In this document: in pieces, positions 33,500 to 42,131 of the stretch
Position numbering within the stretch: the stretch's first letter is position 1
Layout of the letters: every line of letters begins with the position of its first letter
DNA from: Sphingomonas sp. S2M10
Lineage (GTDB): Bacteria; Pseudomonadota; Alphaproteobacteria; Sphingomonadales; Sphingomonadaceae
Length of the DNA stretch: 64,000 nt
Reading direction: 5' to 3'
Assembly: GCF_012650175.1 (NCBI RefSeq)
Contig: NZ_JAAILI010000008.1
Span: forward strand, 372,001 to 436,000
Program-made: the position numbers and the translations under genes
The notes under the pieces: model-generated
Seen by the model: the letters and a program-made list of their open reading frames with translations, nothing else
What the model was told of the DNA's origin: nothing
Database searches by the model: none

Positions 33500-34063
33500 T
33501 CAAAGCGTTTCGAGGTGGATGTGGGCGTTCGAGGCCGCCGACGCAATCTTTTCCGCATCCGGATTGAGGTCGCGGACCTGCGAGAACAGCACGCTCGCGA
33601 AGCACACCCAAGCCAGATAGGGCAGCAGCATCAGCCCGGCGAGCGTGCGGACGCGCCAGAAGGCAACCATGGTCACCGCGACGAGCACCGCCAGCGCGAC
33701 GATCACGATCAGCGCGAGATCGAGCAGGTGGAAGCGGAAGAAGATCGGCGACCAGGCGAGGTTCACCGCTAACTGCACCACGAACAGCACCACGGCCGCC
33801 GCCCGGCCCCGGGCGCCGCGCGCACTCAGCACCAGCGCGAGCGCCAGCCCCATCAGCACGTAGAGGATGGTCCAGACGACCGGGAAGGCAATGTTGGGCG
33901 GCTGGATTGCGGGCTTGGCGAGCGCGGTGAACCAGGGGTTCTGGTCGCCCGCGGGCGCGACCATCGCCGATCCGAAGCCGAGCAGCACCACGATCGGCAC
34001 CGTCACCAGCGCGCGCCGCCAGAAGCCCCGACGTAGTTGCGCCTTCGATGCCAGTGCGTTCAC
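33500..34063 (-). CDS. tspO: TspO/MBR-family membrane protein
   Basis: This 187-residue protein has five transmembrane helices and TspO signatures: NPWFTALAKPAIQPPNIAFPVVWTILYVLMGLAL, VQLAVNLAWSPIFFRFH and LLPYLAWVCFASVLF. TspO proteins bind porphyrins and cholesterol-like ligands and modulate tetrapyrrole and stress responses. The GTG start at 34063 is chosen because AGGGGAGATCGC lies before it; the longer frame to 34189 adds an Arg-rich tail without a ribosome site. It leads a run tspO-ubiK-ybjN-proC on the minus strand. Confidence 0.9.
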   Translation of the reverse strand: MNALASKAQLRRGFWRRALVTVPIVVLLGFGSAMVAPAGDQNPWFTALAKPAIQPPNIAFPVVWTILYVLMGLALALVLSARGARGRAAAVVLFVVQLAVNLAWSPIFFRFHLLDLALIVIVALAVLVAVTMVAFWRVRTLAGLMLLPYLAWVCFASVLFSQVRDLNPDAEKIASAASNAHIHLETL

Positions 34064-34286
34064 GCGATCTCCCCTGTCGTCATTGTCAGACCCGCGCCAT
34101 GGCCTAGGCGATCGCGACACCGCTGCAAAGACGTCATGCATCGCGCAGCGACCGCGGCGTCGCGACCTTCGCCGCGGCAGCAACGCCAAGATGAACCAAA
34201 GATGACATCGATAGTACCTGGCGATTACAACGCGTCATGCAAAGTTTGTTCTTGAAACAACAGTGAAATCAGAGCAATTTCACGAC

Positions 34287-35432
34287 ATGCCTTTTCCCGC
34301 GCTGTTCCTTTCGCTCGCCGTTCCCGCCGCGCACGCGCAGGAACTGCCCCCGCCACCGCCGCCCTATCCGGGTTCGGGAAAGCCGATCGCCGCACCCAAC
34401 CTGCTCCTCATCGTGCCCACCGCCGGCGAAGCGCGCTGCGAAGGTGTACCGGTAGCGCTGACGCACCGCGAAGCACCCTTCCCGACCGCTGTTTACAGCA
34501 ACGGGAAAGCGCCGCTGCCGATCACCCTCAGCTTCCAGATCGATGCGCGGGGACGACCCTTGGACATCAAGCGGACGAACGCCGGCGAATGGAGCCCCGA
34601 CCGCCTGTACTTCGCGGATACCGACGTGGTTCCGGCCTTTGCCGCATCGCGCTTCGCGCCCGGCGCACGCACGAACTGCACGATCCGTTTCGAACCGCAG
34701 CCGGTTGCCGCCATCGATGCGCCGCCGACAATGGCGATGCGGTATGTCGTTGCGCCCCATACGCGGCAGTCGGGCGAACCGGCGTTGTTCCGCCGGTTTC
34801 ATCCGGCCGACACCAATTGCATCGGCGCCAATGCGCCGAATGTGCGTCTCCGTGCCTTTCCCGCCTTCGAGGAAATTGCCGTCGCCCCCGGCAGTTGGAC
34901 CTATGCGATGACCGCGTTCGACATCGACGCAAAGGGACGGCCGGTGAACGTGCGGATCATCGGATCGGACGGGAACGCAGCACTCGATCGCGCCTCCGTG
35001 CAGGCAGTGCAGCAGTCGCGCTTCGCACCCGAGGCACGGCACGGCTGCACCTATCCCTATTATCGCCGTAGCGACGAGACGCTTGCCGCGCCGCCCCCGC
35101 CCGACAAGGCCAGTTTCCGGCCCGCGGACGCGCCGTGCCCGGACGGAGACACGGGCTGGAAGAGCATGCCGACGCTGCAATTCCCGCCCGGCTTCGCAGG
35201 GCGGCGGATCGAAGGCTGGGCGATCATCGGCTATGACGTGGCGCCCTGGGGGCAGACCGGCAATGTCCGCGTCCTCGCCGCCGAGCCGGCCGCGGCCTTT
35301 GGCGAAAAGGGGCGCGAAATCGTGATGCAGGCCCGCCAGGCACCTTCCACGAGCGGGCGCGTCGGTTGCGTCGACCTGGTGCGCTTCGTCATGCCACAAA
35401 AGGGCAAGGAGCCGCCGGACGACGATAGCTGA
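34287..35432 (+). CDS. Exported protein with three TonB-C-terminal-like modules
   Basis: The protein has 381 residues. A signal peptide (MPFPALFLSLAVPAAHAQ) and a short Pro-rich stretch precede three similar modules. Each has a strand-turn of the type FQIDARGRPLDIKR, FDIDAKGRPVNVRI or YDVAPWGQTGNVRV and an ending like SRFAPGARTNC or SRFAPEARHGC. Each module holds two Cys, suggesting one disulphide apiece. TonB energy transducers have one such domain plus a membrane anchor; here there is no anchor, so it is a free periplasmic protein of unknown role. A GTG start at 34263 is possible. It is divergent from tspO and convergent with tlyA. Confidence 0.75.
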   Translation: MPFPALFLSLAVPAAHAQELPPPPPPYPGSGKPIAAPNLLLIVPTAGEARCEGVPVALTHREAPFPTAVYSNGKAPLPITLSFQIDARGRPLDIKRTNAGEWSPDRLYFADTDVVPAFAASRFAPGARTNCTIRFEPQPVAAIDAPPTMAMRYVVAPHTRQSGEPALFRRFHPADTNCIGANAPNVRLRAFPAFEEIAVAPGSWTYAMTAFDIDAKGRPVNVRIIGSDGNAALDRASVQAVQQSRFAPEARHGCTYPYYRRSDETLAAPPPPDKASFRPADAPCPDGDTGWKSMPTLQFPPGFAGRRIEGWAIIGYDVAPWGQTGNVRVLAAEPAAAFGEKGREIVMQARQAPSTSGRVGCVDLVRFVMPQKGKEPPDDDS

Positions 35433-35478
35433 TCGACAACGCACCGCGGCCGACACGGGGCGAACGCTTAGACCGGGT

Positions 35479-36222
35479 TCAGGCCGAGCCGCCCCGTACC
35501 GCGCCGATCAGGAACTCCACATTGCCCTCCGGCCCGGTGATCGGGCTGCGCGTTACGCCCAGCACCTGCCAGCCCTTGCCTTCCAGCCAGTCCGCGACCT
35601 CGGTGCAGACCCGCTCGTGCACCGCAGGATCGCGCACCACCCCGCCCTTGCCGACTTCCTCGCGCCCTGCCTCGAACTGCGGCTTGATCAGCGCCGCCAA
35701 CCGCGCGCCCGGGCGAGTAAAGCCCAGCGGCACGTCGAGCACCTTGGCCAGCCCGATGAAGCTGGCGTCGCACACCACCAGGTCGATCGGCTCGGGGATG
35801 TGCGCCGCCGTTAGTATCCGCGCGCTGGTCTGTTCATGGACCGTCACGCGCGGATCCTGGCGCAGCTTCCAGGCGAGCTGATTGGTGCCGCTGTCCACCG
35901 CATAGACGCGTGCCGCGCCGTTGGTCAGCAGCACGTCGGTAAAGCCGCCGGTCGAGGAGCCGACGTCGATCGCCACGTCGCCGCCCACGTCCCAGCCGAA
36001 ATGCTCGAGCGCATGGGCAAGCTTGATGCCGCCGCGGGACACCCAGGGATGGTCGCGCCCGCGCACCTCCACCGCCGCATCCTCGGCGAGCATCTGCCCC
36101 GCCTTTTCGATCTTGCGCTCGCCGGTGAACGCGAGCCCGGCCATGATGAGCGCTTGCGCCCGCGTGCGGCTCTCGGCGAGCCCGCGGTCGACGAGCAGTT
36201 GATCGGCGCGAAGCTTTGCCAT
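35479..36222 (-). CDS. tlyA: TlyA-family rRNA methyltransferase / hemolysin-like protein
   Basis: The protein has 247 residues. The N-terminal S4 RNA-binding domain is MAKLRADQLLVDRGLAESRTRAQALIMAG. A FtsJ-like Rossmann methyltransferase follows, with SAM motif AIDVGSSTGGFTDVLL, DLVVCDASFIGL and LIKPQFEAGREEVGKGGVVRD. TlyA proteins 2'-O-methylate cytidines of 16S/23S rRNA; membrane-damaging activity has been reported for some. The gene stands alone, facing the RBBP9-type gene across about 130 bp. In sphingomonads it may sit near dxs, which is 2 kb downstream here. Confidence 0.92.
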   Translation of the reverse strand: MAKLRADQLLVDRGLAESRTRAQALIMAGLAFTGERKIEKAGQMLAEDAAVEVRGRDHPWVSRGGIKLAHALEHFGWDVGGDVAIDVGSSTGGFTDVLLTNGAARVYAVDSGTNQLAWKLRQDPRVTVHEQTSARILTAAHIPEPIDLVVCDASFIGLAKVLDVPLGFTRPGARLAALIKPQFEAGREEVGKGGVVRDPAVHERVCTEVADWLEGKGWQVLGVTRSPITGPEGNVEFLIGAVRGGSA

Positions 36223-36350
36223 GCCGACCCTTAGGCGCGAGTAACGCTCTGGCGCAACCGCTCCTCCGTTCGGCGCATGGCTTATTGTCCACTATTCGAA
36301 TGGGAATTAAAAAAGGGGTCCGGCCATTCCCTCCCGAGGAGAGGAACCCA

Positions 36351-37073
36351 ATGACGATCTTTTCGCCGATCGATGATCGCTCGCCGATCATCCTCACCGT
36401 CCCCGGCCTGGGCGGCTCCGGGCCGTCGCACTGGCAGACGCTGTGGGAACAGTCCCGCCCCGACACCCATCGAGTCGAACTCGGCATGTGGGACACACCG
36501 CATCGCAACGCCTGGGTGACCAAGCTCGACCAGGCGATCCGCAGCGCGCAGGCGCCAGTGGTGCTCGCCGCGCACAGCGTGGGCTGCCTCGCCGTCGCCT
36601 GGTGGGCGACGCTGGCGGGGCAGACCTTCGGCACGCCGGTCGCCGGTGCGCTGCTGGTCGCACCCGCCGATGTCGATCGCGACTCGGCGCCCGCCGAGCT
36701 GCACGCCTTCCGTCCGACTCCGGCGAGCCCGCTCCCCTTCCCCAGCGTCCTGGTGGCGAGCAGCGACGATCCCTGGATCAATATCGAACGTGCCGAGGAT
36801 CTCGCCCGCGGCTGGGGCAGCCTGTTCGTCGATGCCGGACCGCAAGGGCATCTGAACGCGGCAAGCGGCATCGGCTGGTGGGAGGAGGGCCAGTCCCTGT
36901 TCGACCGGCTGCTCGACACGGCCGCTGCCAGCAGCGGTGGCGTCCGCACCACGGCGGAGGCGCGTTCGCTGCTGGCGGTCCATGCCACCGACGCAGCCCA
37001 GACCCATTACCTCGGCACCGCTGCGACGACAGGCATACAAAAGACGATCAATTCGGCGCAGGCGGACTGGTAA
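36351..37073 (+). CDS. RBBP9/YdeN-type alpha/beta hydrolase
   Basis: The 240-residue protein has the serine-hydrolase triad of the RBBP9 family: nucleophile in AAHSVGCLA, Asp in SSDDPWIN, and His in GPQGHLNAASGIGWWEEG. The N-terminal segment ILTVPGLGGSGPSHWQTLWE is typical. A C-terminal tail of about 50 residues (from SSGGVRTTAEARSLL onward) is not part of the usual roughly 190-residue family fold, and its function is unknown. ATG 36351 follows a strong AGGAGAGG site. It is divergent from tlyA and stands alone. Confidence 0.88.
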   Translation: MTIFSPIDDRSPIILTVPGLGGSGPSHWQTLWEQSRPDTHRVELGMWDTPHRNAWVTKLDQAIRSAQAPVVLAAHSVGCLAVAWWATLAGQTFGTPVAGALLVAPADVDRDSAPAELHAFRPTPASPLPFPSVLVASSDDPWINIERAEDLARGWGSLFVDAGPQGHLNAASGIGWWEEGQSLFDRLLDTAAASSGGVRTTAEARSLLAVHATDAAQTHYLGTAATTGIQKTINSAQADW

Positions 37074-37387
37074 AATGAGGGAGAACAACCTATAGTAATC
37101 ACCATGGGCATGGTCGGGTGACGTACCCTAGAGCGTCATCCGGCCTACCCTTTCGGCATGGCCTGAACTTCGCCCAAGTCGGAATACGATTTGGTGACCC
37201 GCAGTTGCAATTATTGCACTGCTAGCGCGCATCGTCATCAAATCGTCGTACATCGGCATGGCGAGGTCTCTCTGATGCATGGCCAAAGAGCGTGCTGCCT
37301 CGTCCGGCCAGGAAGGCGATTTGCCTGTATGCACATTAACCGCTAAATCGCGCATGATATATTGTACCTCCCGCTGCCGAGGCCTAT
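37074..37387. other. Low-G+C intergenic stretch before the merC-like gene
   Basis: This 314-bp region is visibly richer in A+T than its surroundings. A minus-strand frame of 75 codons (37355-37128, MRDLAVNVHTGK) is preceded by GGGAGG, but the spacing is 11 bases and codon third positions show little G/C bias. I do not call it a gene. The AT-rich 37353-37366 next to the merC-like start may hold its promoter or a Zur site. Confidence 0.4.
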
Positions 37388-37783
37388 ATGGCGGCAATGT
37401 CGCTGAGTACCCCGATAGCCCGATGGTGGGCGGGCCTGGATGGCAGCTTTGATCGCATCGCGATCGGGATCAGCGGATTGTGCCTCATCCACTGCATCGC
37501 GACGACCGTGCTTCTTACCCTGCTCTCCACCGCGGGCGGGCTGCTGGACCCGCACATTCATGAATACGGGCTGGCGCTGGCGATCGGCTTCGGCATCTAT
37601 GCGCTCGGTCGTGGCATATTGCATCACGGCTATATGGCGCCCGCCGCCGTTGGCGCGTTCGGGCTGGGCATCATGAGCGGCGCGCTGACGCTGCCGCATG
37701 GCGGGTTCGAGACCTTCTGGACGCTGGTCGGCGTGTCGCTGGTCGCGCTCGGCCATGACCTCAACCGCCGCGCGACCTATTGA
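37388..37783 (+). CDS. MerC-domain membrane protein
   Basis: The 131-residue protein has four transmembrane helices and the MerC metal-binding motif CLIHC in helix 1 (GISGLCLIHCIATTVLL). MerC proteins bring mercuric ions across the inner membrane. The second Cys pair of classical MerC is not seen here, and the gene overlaps or abuts the Zur gene. A role with zinc or another metal is therefore more likely than mercury resistance (inference). There is no merA, merR or merT nearby. ATG 37388 has GAGG seven bases before; ATG 37397 is an alternative. Confidence 0.8.
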   Translation: MAAMSLSTPIARWWAGLDGSFDRIAIGISGLCLIHCIATTVLLTLLSTAGGLLDPHIHEYGLALAIGFGIYALGRGILHHGYMAPAAVGAFGLGIMSGALTLPHGGFETFWTLVGVSLVALGHDLNRRATY

Positions 37784-37836
37784 GCACCCACTGGCGGCTG
37801 CTTGCCGGAATCGGCGGCAGCGCCTACATCGCCACC

Positions 37837-38295
37837 ATGGCCGCGCATCATCATCACGAGCACCACGGAGCCGATCTCACCAAGGCGGCTCGCACCCGGC
37901 TGGAAGAGGCCGGCGAACAGTGGACCGCGATGCGCGAGCGCGTGTTCGAGGCGCTGGCCGGGTTCGACAAGCCTGCGAGCGCCTATGACATCGCCGAGGC
38001 GGTGTCGAAGGCGGAGGGGCGCCGGGTCGCCGCCAACAGCGTCTATCGGATCCTAGACCTGTTCGTCGGCTCCAATCTGGCGCGCCGCGTGGAAAGCGCC
38101 AACGCCTATGTCGCCAACGCCCATCCCGAATGTCTGCACGACTGCATCTTCCTGGTGTGCGACAGCTGCGGCCAGACCACGCATATCGATGATGATTCGA
38201 TCACCAAGAACGTGCGTTCCGCCGCGCAACACGCCGGATTCTCGCCGGTCCGTCCGGTGATCGAGGTACGCGGCAAGTGCGGCAAGTGCGACTGA
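37837..38295 (+). CDS. zur: Zur, Fur-family zinc uptake regulator
   Basis: The protein has about 152 residues. A His-rich start (MAAHHHHEHHGADLT) is followed by a winged helix (FDKPASAYDIAEAVSKAEGRRVAANSVYRILDLF). The dimerisation domain contains a structural zinc site of two CxxC pairs (FLVCDSCGQT and RGKCGKCD). His/Glu/Asp ligands typical of Zur lie between them. ATG 37837 is used; a TTG at 37780 overlapping the merC-like stop would add 19 residues. It probably forms an operon with the merC-like gene and represses zinc-uptake genes when zinc is ample. Confidence 0.88.
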   Translation: MAAHHHHEHHGADLTKAARTRLEEAGEQWTAMRERVFEALAGFDKPASAYDIAEAVSKAEGRRVAANSVYRILDLFVGSNLARRVESANAYVANAHPECLHDCIFLVCDSCGQTTHIDDDSITKNVRSAAQHAGFSPVRPVIEVRGKCGKCD

Positions 38296-38346
38296 CCCTC
38301 TGATTTGACCGTTCGACTTGCGCGAAACGATACGGTAACAACGCAC

Positions 38347-40272
38347 ATGGCTGACTTACCCAAGACGCCGCTGCTCGACACTGTCGACACGCCGCAGGAG
38401 CTCCGGAAGCTCGCCCCCGCCCAGCTGCGCCAGCTGGCAGACGAGCTTCGCGCCGAAACCATCAGTGCGGTGGGCACCACCGGCGGACATCTCGGCTCCG
38501 GCCTCGGCGTCGTCGAGTTGACGGTGGCGATCCACTATGTGTTCAACACCCCCGACGACCGGCTGATCTGGGACGTCGGGCACCAATGCTATCCGCACAA
38601 GATCCTCACCGGCCGGCGCGACCGGATCCGCACGATCCGCCAGGGCGGCGGGCTGTCCGGCTTCACCAAGCGTAGCGAGAGCGCGTACGATCCCTTCGGC
38701 GCCGCGCACTCGTCCACCTCGATCTCGGCCGCGCTCGGCTTCGCGATCGCCAACAAGCTGAACGAAGCGCCGGGCAAGGCGATCGCGGTGATCGGCGACG
38801 GCGCGATGAGCGCCGGCATGGCCTATGAGGCGATGAACAACGCCGAGGCCGCCGGCAACCGGCTGGTGGTGATCCTCAACGACAACGACATGTCGATCGC
38901 GCCGCCGGTGGGCGGACTTTCGGCCTATCTGGCGCGGCTGATCTCGTCGTCCGAATATCTCGGCCTGCGCGAACTGGCCAAGCGCTTCACCCGCAAGCTC
39001 TCGCGCCGCCTCACCGCGGCCGCCGGCAAGGCGGAGGAATTCGCCCGCGGCATGGCGACCGGCGGCACGCTGTTCGAGGAACTCGGCTTCTATTATGTCG
39101 GCCCGATCGACGGCCATAATCTCGAGCACCTGATCCCGGTGCTGGAGAATGTCCGCGACAGCGAGCAAGGCCCGATCCTGATCCATGTCGTGACCAAGAA
39201 GGGCAAGGGCTATGCCCCGGCCGAAGCCGCGGCGGATAAATATCACGGCGTCCAGAAGTTTGACGTCATCACCGGTGCGCAGGACAAGGCACCGCCGGGG
39301 CCGCCGGCCTATACCAAGGTCTTCGCCGACGCGCTGCTCGCCGAGGCGGAGCGCGACCCCGCCGTCTGCGCGATCACCGCGGCGATGCCCTCGGGCACCG
39401 GTCTGGACAAGTTCCAGGCGACCTTCCCGGCGCGCACCTTCGACGTCGGCATCGCCGAGCAGCATGCCGTCACCTTCGCCGCGGGCCTCGCCGCGCAGGG
39501 CATGCGGCCGTTCTGCGCGATCTACTCCACCTTCCTGCAGCGTGCGTACGACCAGGTCGTCCACGACGTCGCGATCCAGAACCTGCCGGTCCGCTTCGCA
39601 ATCGACCGCGCAGGCCTGGTCGGCGCCGATGGCGCGACGCATGCGGGCAGCTTCGACGTGACCTATCTCGCCAGCCTGCCCAATTTCGTGGTGATGGCAG
39701 CGGCGGACGAGGTCGAGCTCGTCCACATGACGCACACCGCCGCGATGCACGACAGCGGCCCGATCGCGCTGCGCTATCCGCGCGGCAATGGCGTAGGCCT
39801 GGAACTGCCAAAGGTTCCGGAGCGGCTGGAAATCGGCAAGGGCCGCGTGGTCCGCGAGGGCAAGAAGGTGGCGATCCTGTCGCTCGGCACCCGCCTCGCC
39901 GAGGCGCTCAAGGCCGCAGATACGCTGGAGGCCAAGGGGCTTTCGACGACCGTCGCCGACCTGCGCTTCGCCAAGCCGCTTGACGAGGATCTGATCCGTC
40001 GCCTGCTCACCACGCACGAAGTGGCGGTGACGATCGAGGAAGGCGCGATCGGCGGCCTCGGCGCGCATGTGCTGACGCTGGCCAGCGACACCGGCCTGAT
40101 CGACGCAGGCCTCAAGCTGCGCACCATGCGCCTGCCGGACGTGTTCCAGGATCAGGACAAGCCCGAGAAGCAGTATGACGAAGCCGGCCTCAACGCCGCG
40201 CATATCGTCGATACGGTGCTGAAGGCGCTGCGCTACAACGAGGCGGAGCTGGCCGACGGCGTGCGGGCGTGA
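38347..40272 (+). CDS. dxs: 1-deoxy-D-xylulose-5-phosphate synthase
   Basis: This 641-residue thiamine-diphosphate enzyme makes DXP from pyruvate and glyceraldehyde-3-phosphate, the entry step of the MEP isoprenoid pathway. Transketolase-type motifs include [19 protein letters not shown], the ThDP site [17 protein letters not shown], the pyrimidine-domain [17 protein letters not shown] and the C-terminal [12 protein letters not shown]. Length is normal. ATG 38347 is chosen; an in-frame upstream start at 38305 has no conserved residues. In sphingomonads the product supplies carotenoids and ubiquinone. It is followed by an inverted-repeat element, so it is probably transcribed alone. Confidence 0.96.
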   Translation: MADLPKTPLLDTVDTPQELRKLAPAQLRQLADELRAETISAVGTTGGHLGSGLGVVELTVAIHYVFNTPDDRLIWDVGHQCYPHKILTGRRDRIRTIRQGGGLSGFTKRSESAYDPFGAAHSSTSISAALGFAIANKLNEAPGKAIAVIGDGAMSAGMAYEAMNNAEAAGNRLVVILNDNDMSIAPPVGGLSAYLARLISSSEYLGLRELAKRFTRKLSRRLTAAAGKAEEFARGMATGGTLFEELGFYYVGPIDGHNLEHLIPVLENVRDSEQGPILIHVVTKKGKGYAPAEAAADKYHGVQKFDVITGAQDKAPPGPPAYTKVFADALLAEAERDPAVCAITAAMPSGTGLDKFQATFPARTFDVGIAEQHAVTFAAGLAAQGMRPFCAIYSTFLQRAYDQVVHDVAIQNLPVRFAIDRAGLVGADGATHAGSFDVTYLASLPNFVVMAAADEVELVHMTHTAAMHDSGPIALRYPRGNGVGLELPKVPERLEIGKGRVVREGKKVAILSLGTRLAEALKAADTLEAKGLSTTVADLRFAKPLDEDLIRRLLTTHEVAVTIEEGAIGGLGAHVLTLASDTGLIDAGLKLRTMRLPDVFQDQDKPEKQYDEAGLNAAHIVDTVLKALRYNEAELADGVRA

Positions 40273-40276
40273 TTTC

Positions 40277-40414
40277 GATCCTCCCCGGAACGGGGAGGGG
40301 GACCAAGACGCGCAGCGGCTTGGTGGAGGGGGAGCGCAGCGGGCGAGTCCCTTGTGGAGCCCCCCTCCACCACCGCCTTCGGCGGCGGCCCCCCTCCCCG
40401 TTCCGGGGAGGATC
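40277..40414. repeat. 138-bp element with perfect 25-bp inverted ends (MITE/REPIN-like)
   Basis: The ends GATCCTCCCCGGAACGGGGA... (40277-40301) and its exact complement (40390-40414) enclose a second nested inverted repeat, GGTGGAGGGGG and CCCCCTCCACC. No protein is encoded. It lies five bases after the dxs stop. It belongs to a different sequence family from the repeats at 7627 and 25197. It looks like a non-autonomous mobile or REP-derived element and could act as a terminator. Confidence 0.75.
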
Positions 40415-40443
40415 CAAGCCCTACTCCAACCTTGAATCTCCAA

Positions 40444-40470
40444 CATGCACATGCCATGTACATGTACATG
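40444..40470 (+). promoter_or_regulatory. CATG repeat array over the ribbon-helix-helix gene start
   Basis: CATG occurs at 40444, 40450, 40455, 40461 and 40467, spaced 6, 5, 6 and 6 bases. The last three form the 16-bp palindrome CATGTACATGTACATG (40455-40470). The presumed start codon ATG 40468 is its final part. Tandem short sites of this type suit cooperative binding by ribbon-helix-helix dimers, so autoregulation is likely. Confidence 0.5.
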
Positions 40471-40839
40471 GCAACACAGCTTTCAGAGACTCGCTCCAGC
40501 CGTGTCGTCGTGCTGGTATCGCCTGAGGAAAAGCGGCGCATTTCCGCCAATGCGGAAGCGGCGGACATGACGGTCAGCGACTTCATGCGCACCGCGGCCG
40601 AACGCTATACCGAGCCGACGCCCGCCGAGATGGCGCTGATGCGCGACCTGCTCGCCCAGCTTGAAGCGGCCAATGCCCGCACGGACGAAGCGTTCGCCCA
40701 GCTTGAGCACGCCCGCACCGCCGCCGTCGCGTTCGACGAGGATGCCTATCGCGCCCAGGTGCGCGAGCAGTTGCTGGCCGATTCCTCGATCGACTGGGAT
40801 GCGCTCTCCACCGCCCTGTCCGGCTGGGCCCGCCAGTGA
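40468..40839 (+). CDS. Ribbon-helix-helix (MobC/DUF1778-like) DNA-binding protein with coiled-coil tail
   Basis: The protein has 123 residues. The N-terminal strand and two helices (SSRVVVLVSPEEKRRISANAEAADMTVSDFMRTAAERY) match the ribbon-helix-helix class found in MobC, NikA and DUF1778 antitoxins. A heptad-rich coiled coil follows (MALMRDLLAQLEAANARTDEAFAQLEHA), then an acidic end. Start codons ATG 40456, 40462 and 40468 are in frame; the last is used. The stop overlaps the next gene by GTGA (40836-40839). Function is unknown. There is no relaxase or obvious toxin beside it. Confidence 0.75.
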   Translation: MATQLSETRSSRVVVLVSPEEKRRISANAEAADMTVSDFMRTAAERYTEPTPAEMALMRDLLAQLEAANARTDEAFAQLEHARTAAVAFDEDAYRAQVREQLLADSSIDWDALSTALSGWARQ

Positions 40840-41060
40840 GCTTCTGGACCGACGCGCTGCGCGCCCTCCAGCAGGTCGCCCTCCTCCAGCACAAGGTCGA
40901 ACAGGCGCTGAACACGGCCGAGGAGGCCCGCCGCCACTCGATCGAGACGCGCGAACGGGTGATCCGCCTGGAGACGCTGATCGACATCGCGATGAAGCGC
41001 CAGCCCGTTGCTCCGCCCGCACCGCCCGCGCTTCCCGAAAGTCCATCGGCGGGCAGCTAG
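40836..41060 (+). CDS. Small coiled-coil protein coupled to the ribbon-helix-helix gene
   Basis: This 74-residue protein starts with GTG 40836, which overlaps the stop of the previous gene (GTGA), so its translation depends on that gene. It is predicted to be one long helix (DALRALQQVALLQHKVEQALNTAEEARRHSIETRERVIRLETLIDIA) followed by an Ala/Pro tail. I do not recognise a family. The coiled coil may pair with the coiled-coil tail of its partner. It does not resemble a known toxin fold. Confidence 0.65.
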   Translation: MSFWTDALRALQQVALLQHKVEQALNTAEEARRHSIETRERVIRLETLIDIAMKRQPVAPPAPPALPESPSAGS

Positions 41061-41102
41061 CGCCCGCTTCCCCGAGCGCGTACATCGCGGTACGTGCTGA
41101 AA

Positions 41103-42131
41103 ATGACCATTCTCCCCCTAACCGCCCGCCCCCGCGCGCTCGCGCACTGGCTGTTCGTCGTCGCCGCGATGATCGTCGCGATGGTCGTGGTCGGGGGCAT
41201 TACCCGGCTCACTGAATCGGGCCTCTCGATTACCGAGTGGAAGCCGATCTCGGGCATCGTGCCCCCGCTCGATGACGCGCAGTGGCAGGCGGAGTTCGAT
41301 CACTACAAGCAGATCGGCCAGTATCAGCAGCTCAATCAGGGCATGACGCTCGCCGGCTTCAAGGGCATCTTCTTCTGGGAGTACATCCACCGCCTGCTCG
41401 GCCGGCTGATCGGCATGGTGTTCGCGCTGCCGCTGCTGTGGTTCGCCATCCGCAAGCAGATCCCGCAAGGCTATGGCTGGCGGCTCCTCGCGCTGCTGGC
41501 ACTAGGCGGATTGCAGGGCGCGTTCGGCTGGTGGATGGTGAAGTCGGGTCTCAGCCACACCCGCACCTCGGTCAGCCATTTCTGGCTGGCGACCCACCTG
41601 ATGACCGCGCTGTTCACGCTGGGCGGCATCGTCTGGACGATGCTCGACCTGCGCGCGCTCGCCGCCAACCATGCCGAGCGCCCTGCCCGGCTGACCGGAC
41701 TCGGCGCGGGCGTGCTGGTGCTGCTGGCGATCCAGCTCTTCTACGGCGCGCTCGTCGCGGGGCTCGACGCGGGACTGGTCACCAACCAGTGGCCGCTGAT
41801 GAACGACCGCTTCTTCCCCGGCGTCAGCCAGATCGGCGAGGGCCCGCTCCATGCCGCGCTCTACGATCCGGCGATCGTCCACTTCATCCACCGCTGGTGG
41901 GCCTGGGTTGTGGTCGCGGGGCTGATCGTGCTCGCCCGCAAGGCCAAGGCCGCAGGCGACCGCCGCGCCTCGATCGCGATCCACTCGGCGTTCGGCATCC
42001 AGATCCTGCTGGGTATCGCGACGGTGATGACCGGCGTCAGCATCCATGTCGCCGCTACGCACCAGCTGGTCGGCGCGCTGCTCGTGTGCGCGACCGTGTG
42101 GGGCGTTCACGCCGTCGGCCGCACGCGGTGA
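41103..42131 (+). CDS. ctaA: Heme A synthase (COX15/CtaA)
   Basis: The protein has 342 residues and eight transmembrane helices. Haem-binding and family motifs are VVVGGITRLTESGLSITEWKPISG, FWEYIHRLLGRLIGM, SGLSHTRTSVSHFWLATHL, and IVHFIHRWWAWVVVAG with ATHQLVGALL near the end. It converts haem O to haem A for aa3-type cytochrome oxidase. ATG 41103 is preferred over GTG 41094, both in frame. It overlaps cutA by GTGA (42128-42131), so the two are coupled. Confidence 0.95.
   Translation: MTILPLTARPRALAHWLFVVAAMIVAMVVVGGITRLTESGLSITEWKPISGIVPPLDDAQWQAEFDHYKQIGQYQQLNQGMTLAGFKGIFFWEYIHRLLGRLIGMVFALPLLWFAIRKQIPQGYGWRLLALLALGGLQGAFGWWMVKSGLSHTRTSVSHFWLATHLMTALFTLGGIVWTMLDLRALAANHAERPARLTGLGAGVLVLLAIQLFYGALVAGLDAGLVTNQWPLMNDRFFPGVSQIGEGPLHAALYDPAIVHFIHRWWAWVVVAGLIVLARKAKAAGDRRASIAIHSAFGIQILLGIATVMTGVSIHVAATHQLVGALLVCATVWGVHAVGRTR

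Noticed and set aside
37128..37355. 75-codon minus-strand frame with GGGAGG upstream
   Set aside because: Ribosome-site spacing is 11 bases and codon third positions show little G/C bias; no recognisable domain. It could still be a foreign small gene.
37388..37783. Mercury-resistance operon
   Set aside because: No merA, merR, merT or merP is present, and the MerC-like protein lacks the second Cys pair.
40836..41060. Calling the coiled-coil pair a toxin-antitoxin system
   Set aside because: Only the layout and the ribbon-helix-helix domain fit. The small protein does not look like a known toxin, so it is reported as unknown.
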